A DNA stretch of 37,580 nt from a delta proteobacterium NaphS2. GTDB lineage: Bacteria > Desulfobacterota > DSM-4660 > Desulfatiglandales > Desulfatiglandaceae. Location: assembly GCA_000179315.1 (NCBI GenBank), contig ADZZ01000343.1:1-37580 (forward strand), read 5' to 3'. The notes under the pieces were generated by a model. It was not told the origin of the DNA. It saw only the letters and a list, made by a program, of their open reading frames with translations, and did no database searches. Shown in pieces: positions 7,971 through 16,774 of the stretch (positions within the stretch are counted from its first letter, which is position 1; each line of letters starts with the position of its first letter). A program made the position numbers and the translations under genes.

Positions 7971-8615
7971 TCAAAATCCCTTGTAAAAATACATGCCAAG
8001 TCCCATTGTGAATATCAGGTCGCCGTATATGGCGTGCTCAATTCCCACCACCGCCAGAGACTGCGTTCGTTCGTAGGTCTTGGCAAACAGATAACCGCCC
8101 GGAAGGGTCAAAAAGGGGGCCACCGGATTTTCGAAAATGATGTGCATGAAAGCAAAAGCGAAGGTGCTCGCCCATATCATCGAAGTTCTATTTCGAAAAA
8201 TCCCTTTATAACGATGAAAAAAGTACCCCCGATAGATCAGCTCCTGCGGGTATGCCGAAAGGATCGGGTAAAGTACGACAATCAGCATCCAGAGCGTTGT
8301 GTTGGTTTTTGGGAAATGGAAAAACGCTTCCGGTTTCATGATTAGGAGGATGCCTGCCAGCGACAAACCGATTACCAGACTACGTAAGAGGATTGTTTTG
8401 AAGAACGCGTGAATAGGCTTTAGATCGTAGAATCGAGATCTTAAAAATGTGTTGTCTTTCAGAAGCAGGATACTGCACACTGCTGAAATTGAAATCAGGC
8501 AGGGAAGTTTCGGTACTGTTGTAGGGATGACCAGGAACAAAATAGGCACCATGAAAAAAATCATCACCCATTCAAGGTAGCGTAGCAACTTGAACGTCTT
8601 CGGCTGATCTTTCAT
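7971..8615 (-). CDS. CPBP family intramembrane metalloprotease
   Basis: A 214-aa integral membrane protein of the CPBP (CAAX-protease and bacteriocin-processing, ABI) family. It has six or more hydrophobic segments. The signature YPQELIYRGYFF near residue 120 corresponds to the EExxxR motif with Gln in place of the first Glu, a variant seen in part of the family. FAFAFMHIIF gives the second motif (FxxxH), and the C-terminal GIEHAIYGDLIF supplies the last His. The ATG at 8615 is preferred to a GTG four codons upstream. The substrate is unknown. The gene is separated by more than 230 bases from the sulfotransferase operon, and that gap (7734-7970) shows no other gene. Confidence 0.82.
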   Translation of the reverse strand: MKDQPKTFKLLRYLEWVMIFFMVPILFLVIPTTVPKLPCLISISAVCSILLLKDNTFLRSRFYDLKPIHAFFKTILLRSLVIGLSLAGILLIMKPEAFFHFPKTNTTLWMLIVVLYPILSAYPQELIYRGYFFHRYKGIFRNRTSMIWASTFAFAFMHIIFENPVAPFLTLPGGYLFAKTYERTQSLAVVGIEHAIYGDLIFTMGLGMYFYKGF

Positions 8616-8679
8616 CGGCAATCCCACTTTGGCACCAACGAAACGCTACAAAATGAAAAAACCGCACGCAATACCGAGT

Positions 8680-9315
8680 TTATTGATCGTTCCGAACATA
8701 CCATACATAATGGGTCCCTGCTTTATCGTCGTGAGCGACGAAACCAATGTATAAATGGATGAGCCAACCGTGATCTTCATTGTTTGCGGGGGTTGTAGAT
8801 GTCCAGTAATAGGATGGTTGCACACCGGTGAACGGATGACCTTCCGGTAAGGCAGGGTTATATTTTCCCAAATCGATCAAGCTCGCCAATTCATTGCGGT
8901 TGGGAAGCCTCCAGTCGTCATGTCCGCCGTCGGTGCAGGTGCCGGCTCCCGAAATTGCCTGTTCCCAGTCGACTTTTCCATTGGCTTTGTCCGCATGTCG
9001 AGTCCACATCAACCCGTTTACCCGGTCGGTGACGGTGCCGTCTCCGTGATCGATGAATCGGGGTTCCGGCCATGGTTTTCCGGCCCTCAGGTCACCGTCG
9101 TCTGTTGCCATAAACGTTCTTTTCTGACCTGTTTGGAAAATTCCCGGCGGTTCTCCGTTGTCACTGCGGACAACCTTTTTTGCAGTTTGTTGCTCTGAAG
9201 AAGTGGTTCCGGTTTTTTCGGACAGGCGCTGCATTTGGCAGGCACATAAAGTAAAAATAACCATGGTCGCGGTTAATACAATGAGTAAAAATGATGATAA
9301 TCCTCTGAAGTTCAT
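8680..9315 (-). CDS. DUF1566 lipoprotein
   Basis: A probable outer-membrane or periplasmic lipoprotein of 211 aa. The signal segment ends in LCAC, with Cys26 as the likely lipidation site. A low-complexity linker reaches about residue 75. The rest is a DUF1566 (Lcl C-terminal-like) domain with its usual sequence landmarks: DGTVTDRVNGLMWTR, a WEQAISGAGTC segment, DDWRLPNRNEL and SYYWTSTT. DUF1566 proteins are typically surface or periplasmic and of unknown binding function. The ATG at 9315 has a strong AAAGGAG upstream. Confidence 0.85.
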   Translation of the reverse strand: MNFRGLSSFLLIVLTATMVIFTLCACQMQRLSEKTGTTSSEQQTAKKVVRSDNGEPPGIFQTGQKRTFMATDDGDLRAGKPWPEPRFIDHGDGTVTDRVNGLMWTRHADKANGKVDWEQAISGAGTCTDGGHDDWRLPNRNELASLIDLGKYNPALPEGHPFTGVQPSYYWTSTTPANNEDHGWLIHLYIGFVAHDDKAGTHYVWYVRNDQ

Positions 9316-9425
9316 TCAAAAGCTCCTTTCTGATTTGTCACTGGTGGTCGAACACTCTTTTGGATTTCACAATTTTCGCTGTTAATGGCCGTTATGCTCT
9401 TTGACACGCCCGGATTCGAATATTG

Positions 9426-12020
9426 CTAATTGCGATAGTGTTTGCGCAATTGTCTGGCTTCCTGACGCTGAGGGTTTACTTCCTCCAACTCGCGAAGCAA
9501 CCGCTGAGCGGCATCTGGGTTTGTTTCATACAATTGATGCGCCATGGCAAGTAGCGGATCGTAGGCTGCTTCGAAATCCGGACTTTCACGAACGATGGCA
9601 AGCAGCGGATTCTTGACTTGATCCAGCATTTCTTTAAGACGTGCTGTTTGATTGACACCCACCCCGGCATGAAGAAACCTGTTGCGTGCCGCCCAATAAG
9701 CCTTCAAACGATCATGGACAGCGCTTTCCTCGGCTGTCCGGGCACTCTTCAAAATTTGATCGGGTTCAGGATGAAAGGTATCCAACAGGGCAAAAAGCCT
9801 TTCATACGCAGGGGCATTGCCGGTGTAGGCGAACTGAGGTGCTTTAAAAATTATCAAAGGCCGATCGTCCGTATTGAGAGAGCCTTGCCCTGCAAAATCA
9901 ATCAATTCACGAGAACCTGCAATGAAATTACCGAACAGGGTGTAGTTGGAATCAAGCCGCAGGGATGCAAGCTTTCGGGCAAGCAGGGGCTCGGTGATTC
10001 TTTTGTTCATATAGTCGGTTGGATAACGGACATTATGGCCGCCGTTTGAAACTAGACCCACAATCGGAGTTTTCAAGCTGTATGTTGCGATGAATCCTTT
10101 CCCGTCAGGAAAGACGTGCATAAAGGTTCGAATGATCGTCCGCAGCACATCCAAATCCATCTGGTAAACAGGCAGCCACTGACAGAAGACGCCGCCGGGG
10201 TTCATCAGCGATTTAATGGCTTGAAAATGCTCGACAGTGTATAGAAATCCTGCACCGTCCCTGGCAGGATGGAAAAGGTCTGCGACAATGACGTCGAAGG
10301 ATTGGCTGCAGCTGTTTACAAAGCGCCGGGCATCCGCCACATGGATTTTTAAACGAGGATTATTGGCAATGGGCCCTGTGGCTTTCTCGAAATAAGGTAA
10401 AACTTCGACGACTTCAGGCACCAGTTCGACGCCATGAGAAACGAGTTGCGGATAATCGGCGCTCGCGGCAAACGTTGCACCGGTACCGAGTCCCAAAAAG
10501 AGTGCCTTCTTGGGGTTGGGGTGGAGCAACAACGGGATATGTCCCTGGCTCCAATCGGAAAAGCGTGATCCTGTCCCCCCCATTACAAACTTATTGTTGA
10601 CCTTAAGGTAAGTATCCTTTCGGCTGTCCTTGATGACGCTGACGGCAGCCATTACGCCTTCCATATGTGCGACGATTCGGCTGCCGGGTGTCAGGGTGAT
10701 AAAATTGAAAGCGGTCGGTGCCGACAAAATTATCACAGCGAGGCTTACCGGTATGGCCGTAGGGATCCAGAGTTTCCACCGGCGCGAAGGTATCAAACAG
10801 AGATAACCTAAAGAGACCGCCACCAGGCTGAGTTTTGCCCCTATTGCCGGCAGAAGTATAACGCCAAAGGTAACAGGCGCCAGTGATGCCCCCAGCGTGT
10901 TCATTGAAATGGCACGACCGATCCCCCCGGACGCGCTTCGGGCGGACTGGGCCAGGTGACTGAATATGGCACCCATCAGCACCGTGGGAAGAAAAAAGAT
11001 CACTGCCGCAAACCCCATTTCAGCCGCAATCGAGCCCGGCATGCCACCGCCCGCAATGCCTCTCATCGATAAAAAAAGCCTTTCTGAAAACGGCAGCATG
11101 GCAATGCTGACGAGGCAAAAGAGCGCCAGGCATTGCAGCAGGCAGGTCAGGACAATGTCATCATGCCGGCGAACAGCAAATTTCTGATAGATGGCTGCAC
11201 CGGATGCGGTTCCCGTCAAATAGACGGCCAGCAGCCCGGCAAAGCTGTAGACGGTGTTTTCCAGCAGTTGGCTGGCCACTCGAACGGCCAGCACTTCGTA
11301 ACCGATGCCCAAAAATCCTGTCAGAAAAAGAGTGGCGAATATGCGGGGTGACCTTTGAGCGGTTGCATGTTGTGTGGGTACGGGCGGCCTTTGTCTTTCA
11401 CTTTGCGCAGGACCCGAAATCACCGCCAGTGCACATGTGAAATTTATCATGGACAGAATGACGGCCGTGGTGCGAAAACCGACTGCCGGTGCGATAACAA
11501 AGGTGGTCATCAGAATTCCGAGGACCGCGCCGAAGGTGTTTGCTGCATAGATGCCGCCTATGGACCAGCCGTTTTGCCGCAACCGGGAAAAGAAACGTTC
11601 CATGGCCGGCAGCGTTGCACCCATGGCGAAAGTGGCCGGCAAAAGCAGGAAGAACGGCAGCGCAAAGGCCACCGACCACTGCCGCAGCATGGAAGGATCG
11701 ACGTCAATGAGGGCTGCGCCAAATGGATGGGTCCATGGAATTAGAAAAACGAGCGCCAGCGACCACAGCCCGATACCCGATTCGAGAACAGCATACCACC
11801 GACCGGGCCGTGGACTTTGGCTGACCCTGGTGTCAAGGCGCCAGGCCCCCAGGGCCATACCGCAGAAAAGGGCACCCACGACGGCAAGGACGGAGATGAC
11901 TTCATGGCCCAGGCCGATGCCGAGCATGCGGGTCCAGACCATTTCATAGCCCAAGCCGGCAAATCCGGAAAGGAAAATAATCAGATACAGAAAACCGGTT
12001 TGAATGTTGAGATTTTGCAT
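9426..12020 (-). CDS. Membrane-fused spermidine-synthase-like protein
   Basis: An 864-aa protein joining an MFS-like membrane half to a spermidine-synthase-like Rossmann domain. Residues 1 to about 440 contain twelve or more hydrophobic segments arranged as two similar blocks; each begins with a GFxGxGYExxxxR motif (FAGLGYEMVWTRM and FLGIGYEVLAVRV). The cytosolic domain carries the nucleotide-binding LGLGTGATFAASA near 505, VELVPEVVEVL, HVADARRF and IVADLFHPA. Polyamine synthases use an acidic residue near the last motif; here it is ADLF, so the real substrate is uncertain. The last 120 residues form a helical, repeat-like tail. No clear Shine-Dalgarno sequence precedes the ATG. It is downstream of the PHP gene but separated from it by a strong terminator. 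Confidence 0.85.
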   Translation of the reverse strand: MQNLNIQTGFLYLIIFLSGFAGLGYEMVWTRMLGIGLGHEVISVLAVVGALFCGMALGAWRLDTRVSQSPRPGRWYAVLESGIGLWSLALVFLIPWTHPFGAALIDVDPSMLRQWSVAFALPFFLLLPATFAMGATLPAMERFFSRLRQNGWSIGGIYAANTFGAVLGILMTTFVIAPAVGFRTTAVILSMINFTCALAVISGPAQSERQRPPVPTQHATAQRSPRIFATLFLTGFLGIGYEVLAVRVASQLLENTVYSFAGLLAVYLTGTASGAAIYQKFAVRRHDDIVLTCLLQCLALFCLVSIAMLPFSERLFLSMRGIAGGGMPGSIAAEMGFAAVIFFLPTVLMGAIFSHLAQSARSASGGIGRAISMNTLGASLAPVTFGVILLPAIGAKLSLVAVSLGYLCLIPSRRWKLWIPTAIPVSLAVIILSAPTAFNFITLTPGSRIVAHMEGVMAAVSVIKDSRKDTYLKVNNKFVMGGTGSRFSDWSQGHIPLLLHPNPKKALFLGLGTGATFAASADYPQLVSHGVELVPEVVEVLPYFEKATGPIANNPRLKIHVADARRFVNSCSQSFDVIVADLFHPARDGAGFLYTVEHFQAIKSLMNPGGVFCQWLPVYQMDLDVLRTIIRTFMHVFPDGKGFIATYSLKTPIVGLVSNGGHNVRYPTDYMNKRITEPLLARKLASLRLDSNYTLFGNFIAGSRELIDFAGQGSLNTDDRPLIIFKAPQFAYTGNAPAYERLFALLDTFHPEPDQILKSARTAEESAVHDRLKAYWAARNRFLHAGVGVNQTARLKEMLDQVKNPLLAIVRESPDFEAAYDPLLAMAHQLYETNPDAAQRLLRELEEVNPQRQEARQLRKHYRN

Positions 12021-12066
12021 CAGTGTGAATGGTGTTTGGCGTAGAATTTTATTGTTTAAAGAGCAA

Positions 12067-12094
12067 ATTCCCCCGGGGCATTCCCCGGGGGAAT
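12067..12094 (-). terminator. Strong intrinsic terminator after the PHP gene
   Basis: A perfect 12-bp stem (12067-12078 with 12083-12094, rich in C and G) closes a 4-nt loop. It is followed on the minus strand by TTTGCTCTTT. It lies 43 bases beyond the PHP-protein stop codon and before the next minus-strand gene. Confidence 0.8.
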
Positions 12095-12136
12095 CGAAGA
12101 CACGTTTTTATATGAATTTTACTGATACAAGCATCC

Positions 12137-13915
12137 TCAGTCGACCATGACGAAAATGGGATTAGACGTAAACCACAGATCCGACCAGGCTTCCGCATCG
12201 TAATTCAACACGCCGTTGCAGTGAGTCGGACAATCCGGGCACTCGATGTTGCCGGCCAGGGAGTCGGCCAGCGGGTTGCCGTCCGCATCGGTTTCATTGG
12301 GTGTATCAACCGGCATGTTGGTGCCGCGCAGGCGGAAGTACATACTCTTGTCGGCATTGTACTGATAGACGTAAGTCATGAATCCGTTCTTGTCCGGACC
12401 GCCGTTACGCTCGAAGCGGGCGATGACGCCTGCAGTGGGATTGGTCGGGTTGGTATAGTCAGGATCTGAGGGATCGATAAGACCGGTCACCTCGCCGGCG
12501 ATCAGATCGATGTGGTCGAGCACCGGCGCATTGATCGGCTGTGAGATACCGACTTGTGCGAGGGAGGGGTTGTCGAAGCTGTAGGGGCACAGGTTCGCTC
12601 CCTGCGGGTCACGGACCTTGATCTTGATTTTGACCTTGTCGCCGGCCTTGACGTACAGCTTCTGACCCATGGTGGCCGTCTCTTTTTTGGCCTGGACGGT
12701 GAATTCCAGCTCTTCGATAAGATCACCCTGAACCACATAGCTGTTGCCGCTTCGCAAACCGTCGATAACATCCTGCGGGCTCGGGTTGTCGGTGTTTTCA
12801 ACGTAAATGTAATCTTTCTGGTACTCACCCGGCCAGAAGTCATTGGTCGTTTCTTTTTTGGAGAAGTGGAAACTACCGCGGCTATGAAAATCGGAGCTGC
12901 CGAAGAACCACCAGTTGCGGCCCTCGCCAAGCAGAGCATCCCACATGTTGCCGATGGTGGCGCTGTAAAAGCCTACACCACCGTAGGTGCCGCCGAAGGC
13001 GCCGCTACCGAACCCGCCGCGGCTGCCGCTGGCCTGATGCCCGGGCTCACCCTCCCAACCGAAGGCCACATCCGGGCCGGCATTGTTGAAATCGCGGAAG
13101 TGCTCGACATTGTAACCGGAGCCGTAGGCATCGTCGGGGTTGAATTTACCTTTACGCTCGATATGGGCATAGACTACATAGCTGGTGGTGGGGTAGTTGG
13201 CCTGCAGCCATTCAACGGCAGGAACGGCCTTCGTCTCGTGCATGATAATACCGGCATCCAGGCCATCGCCGATATTGGATATTTTTCCTCCCCATCCTTC
13301 GGCCAGACCGCCGGTCATATCGTCGTCCGTATAGTTCCAGAGGTATTCGAACTGGGCCAGGGCGTTGGCGTTACCGGCGTCAAACTGACCGGCAATATTG
13401 CCATGGGAGCAGTGTTCGTGTCCCGGCACCTCGTACTCATACCCCTGTGCGATCGGTTTGCTGTAATCGTAGGCCTTCTGGTTCGTACTCGGATAGGCAT
13501 AGTCCATCAGGCTCTGCCAGCGCCACATGCCCTGTTTGTCACAATATCTTGGGCCTGCATTGTCGCCTTTGATATTGGCGACGCCGACGGTGGCTTCCCA
13601 GGAAATATCTTCGCCGGTCTCATTGCCGAATTCGTCATCTTCTATACAATTGCGATTATAATCGTTATATCGTCCATCGCGGCTATACGCACCACCGTGT
13701 CCGGACTGAATGAACCAATCCAGGTCATAGGTACCGGCCGACTCATCAATGAGTCTATCGATGGATGCGGCGCCATCGGTGAATACGGTGTGGTTGTGGA
13801 AATCACCGGCAACGTAGCCGCCCTTGTCTCCCTTGTCTTTGGCCAACAAGGCCTGCGGTACACACACCATGGAGGCGCAGATGGCGCCGATGATGATTTT
13901 TTTTGAAAATTTCAT
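12137..13915 (-). CDS. Exported PHP-domain phosphoesterase-like protein
   Basis: A 592-aa secreted or periplasmic protein with a signal peptide (residues 1-25, ending ALLAK) followed by a PHP-type metal-dependent domain. The first metal motif is DFHNHTVFTDG at about 38-48. FIQSGHGG and a late SSDFHSRG near 345 supply further His/Asp ligands. Residues after about 385 look like a beta-sandwich appendage (LEFTVQAKKET, VKIKIKVRDPQG). The C-terminus has a cluster of cysteines (ECPDCPTHC) that could bind metal or form disulfides. PHP proteins hydrolyse phosphate esters using a trinuclear metal site; most are cytosolic, so an exported form with an added domain is notable. AAGGAGG precedes the ATG. 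Confidence 0.8.
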   Translation of the reverse strand: MKFSKKIIIGAICASMVCVPQALLAKDKGDKGGYVAGDFHNHTVFTDGAASIDRLIDESAGTYDLDWFIQSGHGGAYSRDGRYNDYNRNCIEDDEFGNETGEDISWEATVGVANIKGDNAGPRYCDKQGMWRWQSLMDYAYPSTNQKAYDYSKPIAQGYEYEVPGHEHCSHGNIAGQFDAGNANALAQFEYLWNYTDDDMTGGLAEGWGGKISNIGDGLDAGIIMHETKAVPAVEWLQANYPTTSYVVYAHIERKGKFNPDDAYGSGYNVEHFRDFNNAGPDVAFGWEGEPGHQASGSRGGFGSGAFGGTYGGVGFYSATIGNMWDALLGEGRNWWFFGSSDFHSRGSFHFSKKETTNDFWPGEYQKDYIYVENTDNPSPQDVIDGLRSGNSYVVQGDLIEELEFTVQAKKETATMGQKLYVKAGDKVKIKIKVRDPQGANLCPYSFDNPSLAQVGISQPINAPVLDHIDLIAGEVTGLIDPSDPDYTNPTNPTAGVIARFERNGGPDKNGFMTYVYQYNADKSMYFRLRGTNMPVDTPNETDADGNPLADSLAGNIECPDCPTHCNGVLNYDAEAWSDLWFTSNPIFVMVD

Positions 13916-14615
13916 GATTCCTCCTTAAAAGTAATATGGAAAATAATGTTAACCTATAATTTAGTGGGTCGATGACATTGTTCTTGACGCAACTATCCGC
14001 TTATCACCTCCTTTGACGAGATTTTTGTGTACCTCGCCTTTCAAGAAGGTACATGATTCGGTTTGCAGCACAACACGGTATACCGATTGGTAAGAAGAAA
14101 AGGCCCTGACTTCTTTCAGCCGATGGTAGAGGAAGGATGTTGGTAAAAAATTAGCGTCAAATTAGAATTTCATTATGGGTGGTATTTCTTCTGATATCAT
14201 GTATAATATGCGAGAAATTAAACGGTAGGAACGCCTCTTGAGCTGCAATTATTTTTTGACAGGTAACTGACGACAACTTCTTCATTGGTTTTTGATCTTC
14301 TGCCTTAACCTTTTGGCACGCCCCACGGTGAACATATCGGACCGATGCCTTTCAAGTCATGGCAACAGGCATTCGATCCACTCTTGACACCGGGCTTACG
14401 AAATTATTGGAAATCCCCAAAATATAAAACCTGCCGCATGAGCATCGATAACGCTGGATGGTCGACTGAATACCATTTGCTTGGCGACCATCCAGCCAAT
14501 AGTCCCTTTATCCTGAAGCTGTAGACGAAAAAGAGATAACCGTCCATTACATGCAGCAAGCTGGACAGGATAGAATTTCTTACAAATTATGTTGGTTGCA
14601 TACTCAACCGCCGTT
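13916..14615. other. Long non-coding region upstream of the PHP gene
   Basis: About 700 bases without a convincing gene. The left part is the PHP-gene leader with its own AAGGAGG, plus a second, extended Shine-Dalgarno-like sequence at 14003-14014 (minus strand AAAGGAGGTGAT) that no ATG follows. A 10-bp palindrome is at 14076-14085. The right part contains the 12-bp inverted repeat at 14453-14496. A 92-codon reading frame crosses the right part but has no usable ribosome binding site. Confidence 0.5.
14453..14496. repeat. 12-bp perfect inverted repeat
   Basis: GCTGGATGGTCG at 14453-14464 is repeated inverted as CGACCATCCAGC at 14485-14496 with a 20-nt loop. No T-run follows on either strand, so it is not a simple terminator. 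It lies about 120 bases downstream of the 44-aa gene on that gene's strand and could be an RNA hairpin at its 3' end. Confidence 0.45.
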
Positions 14616-14750
14616 TCAGGATGATTCTTGAACAGCTGGATCATCCCTCCGTTTTTGAAAACGATCAATGACAATATAGGCTATTGCGCCAAAACCGATC
14701 GACAGACCCAGCACCACATATTCCATCCATTTGGGCCACGGAATTTCCAT
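14616..14750 (-). CDS. 44-aa single-helix membrane miniprotein
   Basis: A tiny inner-membrane protein, MEIPWPKWMEY followed by a glycine-containing helix (VVLGLSIGFGAIAYIVI) and a basic, polar tail (DRFQKRRDDPAVQESS). The ATG at 14750 is chosen over the 43-codon upstream extension because AAGGAGGAG lies immediately before it and the extension is not protein-like. It is transcribed away from the NhaR-type regulator, which is now separated from it by the intron. Family not recognised. In outline it resembles the 60-aa membrane peptide near 30400. Confidence 0.65.
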   Translation of the reverse strand: MEIPWPKWMEYVVLGLSIGFGAIAYIVIDRFQKRRDDPAVQESS

Positions 14751-14889
14751 TTTGATTCTCCTCCTTGTTACCGGTATACAGTTAATGTCGAGTTCCCCAT
14801 CTCCCCTTCGGAGACGGTGAACCCCGCTTGAATAGCAAAACTTGCGGCGCAGAATATGCAAAAATAAAACTTCGCACAATTAGAAAATT

Positions 14890-14917
14890 TTGATACTATC
14901 TTTTGAAAATATAGAAT
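14890..14917 (+). promoter_or_regulatory. Probable sigma-70 promoter of the nhaR-like gene
   Basis: TTGATA (14890-14895) and TAGAAT (14912-14917) each match the consensus at five of six positions and are 16 bases apart. The group II intron begins only five bases after the -10 element. Transcription would thus start at or just inside the intron. Confidence 0.45.
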
Positions 14918-15398
14918 TGTTGTGCGGCCGGTCAAGGTCGCATATTTTAGCGGGTGTGAATCCCGCCCCGGAAGGCTGGCCAGCCACTGGGTAGTGAGTC
15001 CTTGGATCGACGGGAGTAATCCCCGAGATTAAGCGTAGGACAGCGAGACGATAGGCCGTAAGCCATAAGGTTGAAGGGATTGAGCCTCGAAAGGATTAGT
15101 TGAGAGGGACGACGTTTTAACTTTGACGGAAGTCAAAATGACCATTGGCGAATGGCAAGTCAATGGCGCCTCTCCGGGGTCTGAGACCATGGCATGTCGG
15201 ACATTGCGAATATGCGGCAACCCGGGAGGTTCTCTGCGTTCTTGCTTAAAAGCGAGTATGCCGGCCAACCGATAATAAAGGGAGAATGGCAAACGGGGCA
15301 GGGGAAGTCGGATGGCGTCGTAGTACCTGAGAAGGCGGGTAACTCCGCTGGAGGAAAGGACGTCACATGAGTAACAGTGTTGCGAGGACACATCATCT

Positions 15399-16721
15399 AT
15401 GCTCAGAAATAGAGAAATGGTGGAAACGAAATTACAACGCATAGCGGAGAAGGCCCGCAAAGAAGATGAATGCCGATTCACCAGTCTGTTTCATCTGATG
15501 AACGAGGAGATGCTGCGGGAATGTTTCCAGGAGCTGCGCAAAGACGCAGCATCTGGCATTGATAAGGTTACCAAGAAGGAATATGGGGAAAAACTTGGCG
15601 AGAACCTAAACGCTCTGGTCGGAAAATTGCATCGGATGGCGTATATTCCATTGCCGGTGCGCAGGGTGTACATTCCTAAACCGGGGAGTAGCAAGAAACG
15701 ACCGCTGGGCATACCAGCCCTTGAAGATAAGCTGGTACAGGCGGGATTGACACGGGTGCTTTCGGCGATCTACGAGCAGGATTTCATTGACGATTCGTAT
15801 GGATTTCGGCCCGGTCGCGGGTGTCATGACGCGTTGAGGGCACTCAGCAAAGAGGTTGAGGGATGCCGGGTTCACTATATTGTGGACGCAGATATCAAAG
15901 GGTTCTTTGATAATGTTGATCACGATTGGATGATTAAATTTCTCGGCCACCGAATAGCAGATAAACGAGTGTTGCGCTACGTCAAGCGGTTTCTCAAAGC
16001 AGGTATAATGGAGGAAGGCAAAGAGATTGCCAGTGACAAAGGAACGCCTCAGGGCGGGATTATTTCACCAGTACTTGCCAATATCTATCTGCATTACAGT
16101 CTGGACATCTGGTTCACGCGAGTGTTTCAGCAGGGCTGTCATGGCCAAAGTCGGATAATCCGTTACGCCGATGACTTTGTTGTATGTTTCGAGCGTGAGG
16201 CAGATGCGATACGGTTTCGAAAGGAACTGGATCTGCGACTTTCCAAGTTTGGCCTTGAGATATCGCCTGAAAAGACGAAGACCATCGAATTTGGTCCATA
16301 TGCACAATCCAAGGCCGATAGCCGCGGTGGCAAGGCGTCTACCTTTGATTTTCTTGGATTCACGCACTACTGCAGCCGGTCCAGGAACGGCAGGAAATTC
16401 CGGATGAAACGGATCACTTCTCGCAAGAAGTTTACCGCCAAAATTCGGATGTTTAGGGATTGGCTGAAAGCCAACCGGACCCTGCCGACCGATGAGCTAA
16501 TGGGTAAGGTAGGCTCGAAATTGCAGGGACACTTTGCCTACTACGGAGTCACGGACAATTCAAAAGGTCTCAACCGGTTTTCCTATGAGGTTCATCGTCT
16601 GTTGTTCAAATGGCTGAACAGGCGAGGTAAACGAGGGTGTATGAACTGGGAGAAGTTTAACCTACTTCTTAAAAAGTTTCCTCTGCCGCAACCCCGTATT
16701 ACGGTAAACCTTTTCGCTTAA
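15399..16721 (+). CDS. ltrA: Group II intron reverse transcriptase/maturase
   Basis: The intron-encoded protein that assists splicing and copies the intron RNA into DNA, 440 aa. Reverse transcriptase blocks are intact: RRVYIPKPGSSKKRPLGIP, FRPGRGCHDAL, YIVDADIKGFFDNVDH, GTPQGGIISPVLANIYLH and the catalytic RYADDFVV near residue 255. A maturase (domain X) segment follows (GKVGSKLQGHFAYYGVTDN). The protein ends soon after it, so it lacks the HNH endonuclease domain of LtrA from Lactococcus. Mobility would then depend on nicked or replicating DNA targets. An internal ATG eight codons in (MVETKLQ) is an alternative start. There are no frameshifts, so the element may be active. Confidence 0.93.
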   Translation: MLRNREMVETKLQRIAEKARKEDECRFTSLFHLMNEEMLRECFQELRKDAASGIDKVTKKEYGEKLGENLNALVGKLHRMAYIPLPVRRVYIPKPGSSKKRPLGIPALEDKLVQAGLTRVLSAIYEQDFIDDSYGFRPGRGCHDALRALSKEVEGCRVHYIVDADIKGFFDNVDHDWMIKFLGHRIADKRVLRYVKRFLKAGIMEEGKEIASDKGTPQGGIISPVLANIYLHYSLDIWFTRVFQQGCHGQSRIIRYADDFVVCFEREADAIRFRKELDLRLSKFGLEISPEKTKTIEFGPYAQSKADSRGGKASTFDFLGFTHYCSRSRNGRKFRMKRITSRKKFTAKIRMFRDWLKANRTLPTDELMGKVGSKLQGHFAYYGVTDNSKGLNRFSYEVHRLLFKWLNRRGKRGCMNWEKFNLLLKKFPLPQPRITVNLFA

Positions 16722-16741
16722 TCGTGAAGCGTACTCATGAG

Positions 16742-16774
16742 GAGCCGTGTGCGTAAATAGCGCAAGCACGGTTC
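16742..16774 (+). ncRNA. Group II intron domain V
   Basis: A 33-nt hairpin begins GAGCCGTG and ends CACGGTTC, with the catalytic AGC triad at its 5' strand and a GTAAAT-type loop region. It lies just after the maturase stop, as expected for the intron's catalytic core. Confidence 0.85.

Noticed and set aside
12554-13906. 450-codon open frame on the plus strand
   Set aside because: It lies wholly antisense to the PHP gene, which has a signal peptide, metal motifs and a strong ribosome binding site. The antisense product has no recognisable domain, and its openness follows from the codon bias of the real gene.
14396-14674. 92-codon minus-strand frame overlapping the 44-aa gene
   Set aside because: Its internal ATG has a Shine-Dalgarno sequence touching the start, it overlaps a better supported gene, and it crosses the 12-bp inverted repeat. 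I see no domain.
14922-15398. Structured 5' region that could be mistaken for a riboswitch or rRNA fragment
   Set aside because: It fits group II intron domains I-III: 5' GTGCG, EBS1 match and position before the maturase.
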